DNA of 64,000 bases from Planctomycetota bacterium (GCA_022600195.1 JAHZKX010000006.1:27348-91347); one strand, 5' to 3'; shown: positions 1 through 9,215, counted from the stretch's first letter. Notes: generated from the sequence alone by a model not told the origin. Program-made: numbers and translations.

Positions 1-1
1 G

Positions 2-1141
2 GGTATGGAGCGTATTGCACAGGTCATGGATCGTGGCACACTGATCCGCTCTGCAGTGCAACCGGACCTGGGCCATATTCTTCATTCCCGACACCAATAC
101 CATTGGCACACGGGCTACGTCCCACCACTGACCGTGGCTGCTCCTCACATTGGAGCCTGGATGGCAAAAGTCTTAGGCCCGAAAAACCCCGTCGTTCCAC
201 CGTTCATCAACATTGGACAACGCCTTGAAGGTGTCGGCGAAAAAGAGGAACTCAAGGCCTTCACCACCGGCGGATTCTTTGGTACAGAATATGGCCCGAT
301 GAACCTGCCCTACCCGCAAGACGCTGTCCGCTCTGTTCAACCACCGAAGGGTATGGAGCCCGGGCGGTTCGCCAATCGCTACCGGTATTACCGTGAGTTG
401 ATTGACCAGAACCCCAATCGCGACTGGATGACCGATTACCAGCAGGAATCCATGCTGCGTTCGATGGATGCGGCACATCGCCTGTTGCAGTCGAAGGAAA
501 AACACGCCTTTGACCTTACTTTGGAACCGAAGGAGTCTCGTGAAATTTACGACACAGGCCGATTCGGAAGAGGTTGTCTTCTGGCACGCCGTCTGGTTGA
601 ATCGGGAGCCCGGTTTGTCGAAGTCACCACCGAATACATACCGTTTATCCATTGGGATACTCATGAAAATGGTCACACCACTGTGAAACGTCTCAAGCAG
701 GAGATCGACAGACCGATTGCACAGCTGATTCTCGATCTTGAAGCAAAAGGTCTGCTCGACCGCACCCTGATCGTCATCGCCAGTGAGTTCAGCCGCGACA
801 TGATGATTGAGGGTGTCCCGGGCTCTAACGCGAAAGACCAGTCACGCGCCAAGACGGAAAAACTAGCGGAGATGAAACACTACGGGCTGCATCGACATTT
901 CACCGGCGGTACGAGCGTCGCAATGTTTGGCGGTGGTGTCAAAAAGGGGTTCCTCTACGGCAAGACCGCCGACGAAAGGCCCTTGCTTGCAGTCGAAAAT
1001 CCGGTGTCCGTCGAAGACTTGCACGCCACAATCTTCACTGCAATGGGCGTTAGCCCAAAAACGGCTTACGAAGTCGAGAAACGCCCGTTTTTCGCGACGA
1101 AGGACGGACACGGCAAACCGGTGACAGAAATTTTTGCCTGA
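2..1141 (+). CDS. DUF1501 family protein, 5' end cut by window edge
   Basis: This is the C-terminal ~380 residues of a DUF1501 protein. The frame is open to the window edge, so the N-terminus, where a Tat signal would sit, is missing. DUF1501 proteins have an alkaline phosphatase/sulfatase-like fold and are abundant in planctomycetes; their reaction is unknown. Seen here: the family block CLLARRLVESGARFVEV followed by a WDTHEN motif, then LIVIASEFSRD, where other members read SEFGRTP and GRDHW. The end matches the usual family C-terminus (LHATIFTAMGV). The metal-site-like region therefore departs from the canonical form. A hydrolase gene follows after 30 nt on the same strand, probably in the same operon. 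Confidence 0.85.
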   Translation, partial: GMERIAQVMDRGTLIRSAVQPDLGHILHSRHQYHWHTGYVPPLTVAAPHIGAWMAKVLGPKNPVVPPFINIGQRLEGVGEKEELKAFTTGGFFGTEYGPMNLPYPQDAVRSVQPPKGMEPGRFANRYRYYRELIDQNPNRDWMTDYQQESMLRSMDAAHRLLQSKEKHAFDLTLEPKESREIYDTGRFGRGCLLARRLVESGARFVEVTTEYIPFIHWDTHENGHTTVKRLKQEIDRPIAQLILDLEAKGLLDRTLIVIASEFSRDMMIEGVPGSNAKDQSRAKTEKLAEMKHYGLHRHFTGGTSVAMFGGGVKKGFLYGKTADERPLLAVENPVSVEDLHATIFTAMGVSPKTAYEVEKRPFFATKDGHGKPVTEIFA

Positions 1142-1171
1142 GAATCAACCACCTTTACAAATGAGCAACCC

Positions 1172-2665
1172 ATGATCACTCGATTCGTTATCGCAATCCT
1201 AAGCATCTTTATCATCAGCGCGGCAACCGCGGCCGAGCCTGTGATTTCAAAAGGCAACAAGTCCCTACCACTGCCAGGCGAGTCCTTCAAGCTCGATGGC
1301 CACGACGCCTTTCTAATCCTGCCACCCGATGTTGACGCCAACATCCCATGGATTTGGTACGCCCCGACGCTTGGTGGGCTGCCGGCAAAATCCGAAGTTT
1401 GGATGTTCAACCAATTTCTCGCTAAAGGTATCGCTATCGCGGGAATCGACGTCGGTGAATCATTTGGCAGTCCAGAGGGTCGCGCGAGCTACACTGCTTT
1501 CTATGATTACCTCGTAAAGAAACGACGCTTTCGTGAGAAACCATGCCTGATGGCTCGCAGCCGTGGCGGACTGATGCTTTATAGCTGGGCGGCTGAGCAT
1601 CCACAATCCGTGAGTGGTGTGGTCGGTATTTATCCAGTCTGCAATATCAAGAGTTATCCCGGCATCGCGCGCGCTGCCGGCGCCTACGGATTAAATGCAA
1701 AACAGTTAGAAGCAGAATTGCCCAAACACAATCCAATCGACCGGCTGAAACCGCTTGCCAAAGCCGGAGTACCCATTTTCCACATCCATGGTGATAATGA
1801 TAAAGTAGTTCCCTTGGAAACAAACTCCGCTGAACTGGCCAGACGTTACAAGGCCTTTGGCGGTCCAGTTGAAATTGAAGTGGTCAAGGGGCAGGGACAT
1901 AATATGTGGGATGGCTGGTTCCATTCTCAAAGACTCACAGACTTCGCGGCAGCTCGAGCACTCGGCCTCCCTTTGAAAAAGCTAAAAGCGGCGGTTGACC
2001 TTCCAAAACCGATTGCGCACTGGAAGCTCGATGACGAGGGTGAAGTGGCTAAGGATTCAGCCGGCCCCCACAACGGCAAGATCGTAGGCGCGAGCCTCAC
2101 AATGGGGAGAGTCGGCAAAGCACTCGAGTTTACTCGCGCACAAGGTGATCACGTCGCAATCCCATACGCGAAAGACCTCGCATTATCAACCTTCACTGTT
2201 TCGACATGGGTTTATCTTACGCGTCCGCCGACATTTTCAGGCATCCTCGGAACCCGCCATGGTGGTGATCAGACATTCGATATGAAAGTCAACGCGGCCA
2301 AGGTACACGGTGACATTGGCGATGGGAAGAACTGGATTGAGACAAAGGTAAATTTTTACACAGATGATACAGGGACCAACGGTGAAGGTGGCAAGCTCGC
2401 GCTGAACCGCTGGTATCATATTGTCTATGTGATCGACAACACGACTAAGGAATGCCGACTCTACCTCGATGCCGATCTGAAGAAACGCATCGCATTCAAA
2501 GGCAACCCAACTCTCATGACTCCGGAGAACACGATGCACATTGGACACTCGTCAGGAACTGAGTTCATGGACGGCAGGATCGACGAGCTAAAGATTTGGA
2601 ATCAGGCCCTGACGGCACAGCAGGTTAAGTCTGACTGGTCAGCAACTTCTGATTCGGTGAATTGA
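1172..2665 (+). CDS. Secreted alpha/beta hydrolase with C-terminal LamG-like domain
   Basis: A 497-residue protein with a Sec signal peptide (residues 1-20, ending ATAAEP). Residues ~40-270 form an alpha/beta hydrolase. The nucleophile elbow is ARSRGG, with Ala instead of the usual first Gly. An acid loop HGDNDKVVP and a catalytic-His segment GQGHNMW follow. Residues ~285-490 are a concanavalin A-like/LamG lectin domain (IAHWKLDDEGEVAKDSAGPHNG, later MHIGHSSG and IDELKIWNQAL), common at the C-termini of planctomycete secreted enzymes and likely to bind glycans. The substrate is unknown; an esterase or peptidase acting on a polysaccharide-associated substrate is an inference. It lies 30 nt after the DUF1501 gene. 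Confidence 0.85.
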   Translation: MITRFVIAILSIFIISAATAAEPVISKGNKSLPLPGESFKLDGHDAFLILPPDVDANIPWIWYAPTLGGLPAKSEVWMFNQFLAKGIAIAGIDVGESFGSPEGRASYTAFYDYLVKKRRFREKPCLMARSRGGLMLYSWAAEHPQSVSGVVGIYPVCNIKSYPGIARAAGAYGLNAKQLEAELPKHNPIDRLKPLAKAGVPIFHIHGDNDKVVPLETNSAELARRYKAFGGPVEIEVVKGQGHNMWDGWFHSQRLTDFAAARALGLPLKKLKAAVDLPKPIAHWKLDDEGEVAKDSAGPHNGKIVGASLTMGRVGKALEFTRAQGDHVAIPYAKDLALSTFTVSTWVYLTRPPTFSGILGTRHGGDQTFDMKVNAAKVHGDIGDGKNWIETKVNFYTDDTGTNGEGGKLALNRWYHIVYVIDNTTKECRLYLDADLKKRIAFKGNPTLMTPENTMHIGHSSGTEFMDGRIDELKIWNQALTAQQVKSDWSATSDSVN

Positions 2666-2972
2666 AAGTAATCAAATCTTTCTAAGCCGACCTCCTGGCT
2701 CTCGTTATCTCTTTGGCAATCGCCAGAATGACAGAAGTCTCCCAAAAACAGGTCACTCAGGCAACAAGCAAATCACGCATGCAACCAACTGGGGCGTTAA
2801 GGAATTCTCGCGCCAAGCGGTTTACAGATTTTGTGAATGCTCAGGAAATGATCATACTTGATTGGGTGAGGGAAAATTATAATCAAAAAGGAATGGATAT
2901 ATTCTTCGCAGCGTATCTTTTTTTGTAAGTAGACGCTGATTCGAGTTACCAATACTTCTGGAATGAGGTTTT
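2666..2972. other. Intergenic region, no convincing gene
   Basis: 307 bases between the hydrolase and the ECF sigma gene. A 71-codon open frame with a TTG start (2713-2928) has no ribosome binding site and no family resemblance that I recognise, so I do not call it. The last ~100 bases are AT-rich and presumably hold the sigma-gene promoter. A GAGG at 2965-2968 serves the ATG at 2973. Confidence 0.5.
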
Positions 2973-3500
2973 ATGGTACAGGACGAAGATCAAAAGTCAC
3001 TATTCATGAACTGGCTCGACGACCATGCAGCGTCAGTCATGAAGGTAGCGCGCGCATACACCCTGACCAGCGAGGAATGCCAGGATCTCGCTCAGGAAAT
3101 TCTGCTTCAGGCCTGGCGATCCCTTCCAAAATTCGAAGGCCGGGCAAGCCCCGCGACGTGGTTTTATCGTGTAGCACTACAAACCGCCATGAATTGGAAA
3201 AGGAAGGACAAGCCTCGTCGATCAAGACAGAAACCATTGCTGGAGGTGCAAGCCGTAGCAACAAACGGCGCTGACAGTGCCGAGCAAGCTCAGCAACGAG
3301 ATACCGTTGAGCAGCTTTACAAAGCAATTCACCAATTAGCGCAAACCGATGCAGCATTAGTACTGCTTTACCTCGACGAACTCAGTTATCAAGAGATGGC
3401 CGAAGTACTGGGCATCTCAGAAAGCAACGTTGGCGTGAAATTGAACCGGGTGAAAAAAACTCTGGGTGTACTGATGAATGGAGAATCCCATGGATCCTGA
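2973..3500 (+). CDS. ECF-type RNA polymerase sigma factor
   Basis: A 175-residue sigma-70 family factor of extracytoplasmic-function size. Region 2 (residues ~15-80) contains DLAQEILLQAWRSLPKF and TWFYRVALQTAMNWKR, the core-binding and -10 recognition helices. Region 4 (residues ~115-170) contains LDELSYQEMAEVLGISESNVGVKLNR, the helix-turn-helix for the -35 element. There is no extra C-terminal domain. The ATG is preceded by GAGG four bases upstream. Its 3' end overlaps the start of the next gene, an organisation typical of a sigma factor with its membrane-bound anti-sigma partner. The target regulon is unknown. Confidence 0.92.
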   Translation: MVQDEDQKSLFMNWLDDHAASVMKVARAYTLTSEECQDLAQEILLQAWRSLPKFEGRASPATWFYRVALQTAMNWKRKDKPRRSRQKPLLEVQAVATNGADSAEQAQQRDTVEQLYKAIHQLAQTDAALVLLYLDELSYQEMAEVLGISESNVGVKLNRVKKTLGVLMNGESHGS

Positions 3501-4632
3501 TAAATATCAACAGGCATGGCAGGCGCATTCGTCTCAGACGCGCGTCACGATCGATGTCGACTTACTGCGGAAAGAAGTGCAGCGCGAAGAACAAAATTTC
3601 CGAGCGATGATCTTCTGGCGAGATTTTCGTGAAGTGGTAGTCGCACTTCTGATGATCCCCATGTGGTTCTATCTGGGTATCACGACCTCGTCGCCTTGGA
3701 CATGGTATCTGACAGTCCCAGTTCTTGTTTGGATTGCCGGGTTCATGCTGGTAGATCGTCTGCGTCACAAGCAGAAACCCAGTGAGCCAGGTGAATCGCT
3801 GCTTCAATGTGTGGAGGAGTCATTGCCCCAGGTAGAGCATCAGATCTGGTTGCTACGCAATATTTTCTGGTGGTATTTACTACCGCCTTCTGTTTCAATC
3901 ATGGCATTCTTTGCTCATACTTTCTGGATGGTCTCTAGTGTCTGGTGGGAATTCCTCTTCGCTATCCTGGTTTCCGGCCTTGGACTATTTGTATTATATG
4001 CGGCGATCTATTTCCTGAATCAACGCGCCGTTCGTGAGCAGCTTGAGCCGCGAAGACAGGAATTGTTGACGCTGCTTGCAAGTCTCCAAGATGAAACCGC
4101 AAACGATCATGTCACTTTGTCTGCACTTCCCTTTGCAGAAAGCAGGCTCCAGACACCATGTATTTCTCCTGCTTCTCCGGCAAGACTTGCCATCGCCATG
4201 TTTAGTTTGGTGGTCATTATGCTGCTCGTGGTGGTCATAGTGAAGGTCATTAACAACACGGCCCCCTACACACAGACAGGTGAAGTCTATCCAAAGAAAT
4301 CGCCCTTCGCCGCGGTGCGATGGCAGGAAGCCCAGCCGGAAGTCCAGCTTGGCGAACAGTGGTTTAAGCTCGTGTCGCTGGACGAAATCCCCGCTTCCGA
4401 GATCGTGGCTTTCAGTCAGCAAACCTATGAGAGCCTGTGGCGCAAACGATTCGAAGAGGATCTCGTCGAACTTCTGACTCGTATGGGCCATCCACCACAG
4501 GACAAAGTCACGTTGGTTGTTCAATCACTGACTTCGTCGGAAACGTGGGTCCGGGAAAATGTCCCCATGACAGAAGAGAATCGGTCAGCGATTTATGAAG
4601 CGAATCAAAAGCAGGAGACTACCGAGCCATAG
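3490..4632 (+). CDS. Membrane protein overlapping ECF sigma gene, possible anti-sigma partner
   Basis: About 380 residues. I prefer the ATG at 3490, because GGAG at 3480-3483 lies six bases upstream; an in-frame ATG at 3478 is also possible. Both overlap the sigma gene. Hydrophobic segments near residues 40-60, 65-85, 130-150, 155-180 and 230-250 indicate about five membrane helices, with a short charged cytoplasmic N-terminus and a ~120-residue soluble C-terminal tail. The position suggests an anti-sigma factor. However, the HxxxCxxC zinc-binding anti-sigma motif is absent from the N-terminus, so sigma binding is inference from gene order only. No recognised family. Confidence 0.75.
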   Translation: MDPDKYQQAWQAHSSQTRVTIDVDLLRKEVQREEQNFRAMIFWRDFREVVVALLMIPMWFYLGITTSSPWTWYLTVPVLVWIAGFMLVDRLRHKQKPSEPGESLLQCVEESLPQVEHQIWLLRNIFWWYLLPPSVSIMAFFAHTFWMVSSVWWEFLFAILVSGLGLFVLYAAIYFLNQRAVREQLEPRRQELLTLLASLQDETANDHVTLSALPFAESRLQTPCISPASPARLAIAMFSLVVIMLLVVVIVKVINNTAPYTQTGEVYPKKSPFAAVRWQEAQPEVQLGEQWFKLVSLDEIPASEIVAFSQQTYESLWRKRFEEDLVELLTRMGHPPQDKVTLVVQSLTSSETWVRENVPMTEENRSAIYEANQKQETTEP

Positions 4633-5104
4633 AGCGATCGCAAGATGCGTACAGCTGGTTTTTGATCGTATGACTCAAACCTGACAACTCCGTTTCACTC
4701 GCGGACGTTTTCGACGCATTTGTAAGACGTCTTCTACCCCAATTCGGTAAACCAGTTTGTGCTTCACTTTCCATCTTTCGCACACAAGCTCAGAACTACA
4801 GCATCTGCTGATTTTGTAGTTTTTGCAAAATTTATTGAGTGGACTCAAACTCGATTTCGAACTCCAGCATTCATTCCAGCCCATTCCGCACACGCATGTG
4901 CGAAACAGCACAGATGCTACATGCATTTTTTCGCCGGGCGGCAATTTTTTCCTGATAACATTCGCTAACACACTGTGAATATACTAATTTTTTCTAGTGT
5001 TGAGAGTATGGCTCGATTTGGCATTGAGTTTGCAGCGTCAGTAATCATTAGTTTTGCGGATGACAGTCATTTTCTCGCATGTCCATTCAACAAGGAGCAC
5101 TGGG
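4633..5104. other. Intergenic region upstream of the PP2C gene
   Basis: About 470 bases with no gene that I accept. Open frames on both strands at 4675-4971 are cysteine/basic-rich translations without ribosome binding sites and look like chance. The 3' part (4970-5050) is AT-rich and is the likely promoter of the phosphatase gene. I see no strong terminator after the preceding gene. Confidence 0.5.
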
Positions 5105-5890
5105 GTGCTTGCGGAATCTTCAAGTGAGCGGTCAGATTCACAAGTCCAATTAATCTATCCGGTGCGTGCTGCTGCCTACACAGTGCGAGGCAGCATGCGA
5201 ACTCGCAACGAAGATCGGTTTTATGTTGATTCCGCTAATCGAGTGTTACTTGTTGCCGATGGGATAGGTGGAACGCCAGCAGGTGATGTTGCCAGTGAGT
5301 TGGCATGCCGACTGTTGAGCCAGCAGATTTCTACATTCCGTAAAAAAAATCTGGCCCCTGCCCTGGTCGAAGAGCATCTTCAAGAAATTTTTGAAGAAGT
5401 AAATAACCTGATTCTAGTCCAGCGCGGCTTGGATTCGAGATTACAATCGATGGGTACAACGGCGCTGGCGGCGGTTCTGATCGGCGAATTTGCTTACATT
5501 GCAGGAGTTGGTGACAGCCGTGCCTACTTAATTCGAGACCACCAGGTCACCCAGTTGACTGTAGATGATACTGTCGCACAGGCTCTAGTTGATGCAGGAT
5601 TGTTGACAGCAAAGAATGCGCGAACACATCCGTATCGAAAGGTTCTCAGCCGGTATTTAGGAAGTCAGGATTTTGCAACGGGCGTTGAAGTAAAAACCGT
5701 TCTTTTAAGGCCCAGCGACCGACTGTTGTTATGCACTAACGGTCTGACTGACCGGCTGGAGGAAGCGAGTTTCGTTGATGCGCTCAGACTTTCAAAATCA
5801 CCAGAGCAAGCAGCCTGGAAATTGGTAGAAATGGCCTTACACAACAAGACAACCGATGACACCACGTGTGTTGTAGTATATGTCGATTGA
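5105..5890 (+). CDS. PP2C-family serine/threonine protein phosphatase
   Basis: About 261 residues of PPM/PP2C fold; Mn/Mg-dependent removal of phosphate from Ser/Thr, cytoplasmic. Motifs in order: RTRNEDRFYV (first metal Asp), LLVADGIGGTPAGDVAS (DGIGG), MGTTALAAVLIG, AGVGDSRAYLIR, and the terminal metal motif TDDTTCVVVYVD. All metal-binding acidic positions appear present. Start: the frame is open back to a TTG at 5054 and an ATG at 5060, but AAGGAG at 5092-5097 sits seven bases before the GTG at 5105, so I choose the GTG. It lies downstream of an ECF sigma locus and converges with the next operon with 12 bases between stops. Confidence 0.9.
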   Translation: MLAESSSERSDSQVQLIYPVRAAAYTVRGSMRTRNEDRFYVDSANRVLLVADGIGGTPAGDVASELACRLLSQQISTFRKKNLAPALVEEHLQEIFEEVNNLILVQRGLDSRLQSMGTTALAAVLIGEFAYIAGVGDSRAYLIRDHQVTQLTVDDTVAQALVDAGLLTAKNARTHPYRKVLSRYLGSQDFATGVEVKTVLLRPSDRLLLCTNGLTDRLEEASFVDALRLSKSPEQAAWKLVEMALHNKTTDDTTCVVVYVD

Positions 5891-5902
5891 AAGTTTGACC
5901 TC

Positions 5903-6748
5903 TCAAAAGACGATGACTAACACCTGCTTTTCCTTGAGCATCTTTGATTGAATGTTGATGATGTCTTGAACTTTTTCTGCAGCCCCTGGAATTTTAATGA
6001 CGAACTGATTTGCCAGGTCATCGAACTGACCATAATACTTTTTTGAGTATTTGCTACCGCGATAAGAGCCGATGGGGGTTTTGTAACCATCGTCACCTGT
6101 CAGGAAGCCCGTCAAGTCTTCCTTCCGGTATTGTTTAATTTTCTTTGGCAGTCTGATTTGGATCACAACGAGATAGTCTTGCCTCGGCTTCGGATCTTCG
6201 GGAACCGTCCAGGCAGTAAAACTCCCCTGGGTCACAGCCTTGCCTCCAGATGGCTTCAGGAAACCGATTTGTTTGCTGATACTACTCTCGCTATCGGTTT
6301 TGAGAACGGAGAGAATCGGATTCACATCAATGTCCGTCGGTGTCAGCAGATCTGCTACATTGCTCGATTGAGTTTCGGACTCCGGTTTCTTACGGTCATT
6401 CACAATTTCCAGTTCCATGCGGATATCGATAATCTCTTGAAAATCAAGCTCATCATTTTCGTTTGTAATAATCGAAACCAGAGGAGGTTCTTGTGGAGTT
6501 GAACTCTCAAAATACAAGATCGATAACACGAGCAGCAGGAGAAGATGAACAAAGATCGAGATACCGTATCCGGCTGCATACAAGCCCTTCAACCAACGTT
6601 TAAATTGTTGGAAGTAAGTCAGCTCTTCATCAAGCTCCATTCCTAAAGAGATTTGAGGCTGTTGTGCGCGATTTTTCGATTCGGACTTTGGTTTTCCTTT
6701 GGCCTTTGGGTTCGGTAATGACTGTGTTTTCTTCCTATGTGTAGGCAC
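5903..6748 (-). CDS. Single-pass membrane protein, TonB/VWA-scaffold-like N-terminus
   Basis: 281 residues with a GTG start and GGAG about ten bases upstream. A basic N-terminus (residues 1-55) precedes one membrane helix at ~60-80 (SIFVHLLLLLVLSILYF), then an acidic linker and a soluble C-terminal domain (~190-281). The architecture of an inside-positive basic head, one helix and a PxxP-containing acidic stretch resembles the N-termini of the VWA proteins at 14.8 kb and 55.7 kb and, loosely, TonB-like energy transducers. No catalytic motif is visible. It is the last gene of the operon starting at 14375, 20 bases after the DoxX gene. Confidence 0.75.
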   Translation of the reverse strand: MPTHRKKTQSLPNPKAKGKPKSESKNRAQQPQISLGMELDEELTYFQQFKRWLKGLYAAGYGISIFVHLLLLLVLSILYFESSTPQEPPLVSIITNENDELDFQEIIDIRMELEIVNDRKKPESETQSSNVADLLTPTDIDVNPILSVLKTDSESSISKQIGFLKPSGGKAVTQGSFTAWTVPEDPKPRQDYLVVIQIRLPKKIKQYRKEDLTGFLTGDDGYKTPIGSYRGSKYSKKYYGQFDDLANQFVIKIPGAAEKVQDIINIQSKMLKEKQVLVIVF

Positions 6749-6768
6749 GGTTCTTCACTCCGAATGAC

Positions 6769-7773
6769 TTATGACTCTAATACGTATGGTTCTTCAGTAC
6801 CACTGGCCTGACGGGTTTGTTTGGTAATATAAGAGTCGATACTGAAACGCCCTGCTCCGGTCACCATCAAAACCAGTAATGATCCGAAGAAGGTAACATG
6901 GCCAGCCACCTCCTCTTTGAAATAGAAAAATGACAGCGTCAGAACCAAAAAGGCAATGATGGAGAACGTCCTGGTGAAAAATCCCAGAATCAGAACTAAG
7001 CCGACAGCAAACTCGATCATACCAACCGAGAAGACCCACATGGCGGAACTAACGGGTATTACATTTTCGAGATTGAAATCAATCACGACTGCTTCTGACA
7101 CTCGGGGGTTAAATGCTTTTTCAGTGACAGCCAACCAGATCAACGTTGAGCCCAATGACAAACGCAGAATAAGCCCGGTATTCTCCTGTAATTTCTTCCA
7201 GAAAGTCTTTAATAACGTACCTAGTAGATCGAAATTGAGAAGATGATCTGCACTGGGGCGTTCTCCACCATAGGCAAGAACCAACACAGCTGCAGCCGCA
7301 GATTCCATTGTCCCTAAGAGATAGTGGCTGTTTGAAAGACCGTAGAAATAAATAGCTAATGCCGATAATCCACCCAGGCGAACCATAAAGCCCACTAATA
7401 AAAAGAATCCAATCACCACTTCCAGAGTGCTGACCGCATCGCCGGGAACATTGGGAAGATAAATCGCCTGCTTGGTTCCGGCAACGATTAACGAAACCCC
7501 TAAAGAAACCCGCAGTACCAGGGGAATAAATTCTCGATAACCTAACAACCTGTTGTGTAGGCTCCTGCAAGAATCACGCAACGGGCGTACCAGCTCTCCC
7601 GTCATGAAACATCCCACCACCACCACTAAAGTAACAATGATCAATGTTAGATAAAATGAATCATACAAGGGCGAAAGCAAAAATTCCCAATCGGTACCCG
7701 CCAATGCCTTTAGCTTTTCCGGATCTACAATATAACTGACATGGGCCAGCAGAGAATCTGTCGTTTCTATCAT
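6769..7773 (-). CDS. Tandem DoxX-family membrane protein
   Basis: 334 residues. DoxX proteins are four-helix membrane proteins linked to quinone or thiosulfate oxidation and redox stress. After an N-terminal anchor (residues ~40-60), two DoxX-like modules can be read: residues ~90-180 (LRVSLGVSLIVAGTKQ ... IGFFLLVGFMVRLGGLSAL) and residues ~215-320 (LRLSLGSTLIWLAVTEKAF ... VGLVLILGFFTRTFSIIAF). Usual members carry only one. Its ATG overlaps the peroxidase stop (ATGA, 7770-7773), implying translational coupling and a shared electron-transfer role with the upstream di-haem proteins. Confidence 0.85.
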   Translation of the reverse strand: MIETTDSLLAHVSYIVDPEKLKALAGTDWEFLLSPLYDSFYLTLIIVTLVVVVGCFMTGELVRPLRDSCRSLHNRLLGYREFIPLVLRVSLGVSLIVAGTKQAIYLPNVPGDAVSTLEVVIGFFLLVGFMVRLGGLSALAIYFYGLSNSHYLLGTMESAAAAVLVLAYGGERPSADHLLNFDLLGTLLKTFWKKLQENTGLILRLSLGSTLIWLAVTEKAFNPRVSEAVVIDFNLENVIPVSSAMWVFSVGMIEFAVGLVLILGFFTRTFSIIAFLVLTLSFFYFKEEVAGHVTFFGSLLVLMVTGAGRFSIDSYITKQTRQASGTEEPYVLES

Positions 7774-9215
7774 GGAGTTTTGTTTCCGTTGAGAATTGAT
7801 TTCGGAGTCATATTTATAATGTCAATTTTTTGTCCTTCAAGTGTTTTTAAGAATGAAAGCAGATCGTTAATTTCTTCCAAAGATAAATCCAATGGTTTTA
7901 ACAGCGAATCGCGATGCGGGGTATCTTGCCCGCCACGATTGTAAAATTCAAGTACACCTCTCAGCGTATCGATACTACCATCGTGCATATATGGGGAAGT
8001 CAAACTCACATCTCGCAACGACGGCGTTTTGAATGCCCCCAGGTCTTTTTCGTTTCCGGTAACTTCAAAACGTCCGCGATCGTCTGATGATTTTCCGGTC
8101 CAGCTAACGCCCAAATGATGAAACTTGTGATCGGTAAACAAAGGCGGAATATGACAATTGCCACAACGAGCTTTTCCAAAGAATAGTGAGCGACCACGCT
8201 GTGCTGAAGCGGGGATGGCATCCTGATCCCCTGCCTCAAAACGGTCGAATTTTGAATTCCCTGAAAGTAATGTTCGCTCAAAACAGGAGATCGCTTGAGT
8301 GACGGTTGCAAGAGTCGCAGGACCACCAAAAGCCTGCTGAAACCGTTCTCCGTATTTGGATTCCAACCGACCTAAAAGAGACTTTTCATCCTCCATGCCC
8401 ATCTCGACGTGGTTAAACAGTGGGTCGACCGTCTGCTCCTCAAGCGAGGGAGCTCTTCCGTCCCAGGCCAGTGACCGAAGATACGCCGTGTTCAATACGG
8501 TCGGAGTATTTCGTTGTCCTGTTCGACCAACAACACCCTTTGAAACAGCTAATGGTTCAGCAAATGCATAGTCGGGGCGGTGGCAGGTTGCACAGGAAAC
8601 CGTATTGTCGACACTCAACAGCGTGTCGAAAAACAGCTCCCGTCCCAGCTCTACTTTCTCAGCAGTCATGGGATTATTAATCGGAACCGGAAGCATGGAA
8701 TCAAGTCCCAAGGGAGTATTATGTTCGATCATTTCGGAACCATGATCCCAAAAGAATTTGACATTATGAAACGGAATCGATTGCCCCAACATCCCATCAA
8801 TCGTCAGCCAGACTTGTCCTTTTAACGGATGTGATTGGGCAATCAGTTCTTTACTTCGCCCAACGCGCTCGAATGGAAATGAATGGACATGACCATCAGG
8901 CGATTCAATTTTCAGGACACCGTGGAACCCGGCAGGATCCATCTCCTGCCGAAAAGCGTTTGAAACCCACATTCGATGTTTGCCATCTTTATGGCTGATG
9001 AGTTCGAGATGAAACTGACCCGCCATACTCACTTTTCCGTTATCGTGCAACGGATCGTGCATGTGAAAATTCTCATCATGTATTGGCGCTCTGTTCGAAC
9101 CGCTTACCCCTTTTTTACTCCAGGGTCCGGAGTACATGCCGAATAGCATGGCAAGAATCCAAACAGCTGTTATTGCGGCATGATGCGGTTTCATCCGGAT
9201 GTTCGATTCATTCAT
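7770..9215 (-). CDS. Di-haem cytochrome c peroxidase family protein
   Basis: 481 residues. Di-haem peroxidases (CcpA/MauG family) reduce hydrogen peroxide or oxidise protein substrates in the periplasm. Two c-haem motifs are visible: CATCH (C208-H212) and CGNCH (C351-H355), with family blocks LGRELFFDTLLSVDNTVSC, RNTPTVLNTAYLRSLAWDG and FKTPSLRDVSLTSPYMHDGS. A membrane anchor or signal is at residues ~12-30. Residues ~45-170 are an extra beta-rich, histidine-containing extension (HMHDPLHDNG, HSFPFERVG) not found in standard peroxidases. It lies 8 bases after the preceding cytochrome gene and overlaps the DoxX start. Confidence 0.92.
   Translation of the reverse strand: MNESNIRMKPHHAAITAVWILAMLFGMYSGPWSKKGVSGSNRAPIHDENFHMHDPLHDNGKVSMAGQFHLELISHKDGKHRMWVSNAFRQEMDPAGFHGVLKIESPDGHVHSFPFERVGRSKELIAQSHPLKGQVWLTIDGMLGQSIPFHNVKFFWDHGSEMIEHNTPLGLDSMLPVPINNPMTAEKVELGRELFFDTLLSVDNTVSCATCHRPDYAFAEPLAVSKGVVGRTGQRNTPTVLNTAYLRSLAWDGRAPSLEEQTVDPLFNHVEMGMEDEKSLLGRLESKYGERFQQAFGGPATLATVTQAISCFERTLLSGNSKFDRFEAGDQDAIPASAQRGRSLFFGKARCGNCHIPPLFTDHKFHHLGVSWTGKSSDDRGRFEVTGNEKDLGAFKTPSLRDVSLTSPYMHDGSIDTLRGVLEFYNRGGQDTPHRDSLLKPLDLSLEEINDLLSFLKTLEGQKIDIINMTPKSILNGNKTP

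Noticed and set aside
2713..2928. 71-codon frame with TTG start
   Set aside because: No ribosome binding site, no recognised family, lies in an AT-rich leader region.
4675..4971. 98-codon minus-strand frame upstream of the PP2C gene
   Set aside because: Cysteine- and lysine-rich composition, no ribosome binding site, no family; typical chance frame.
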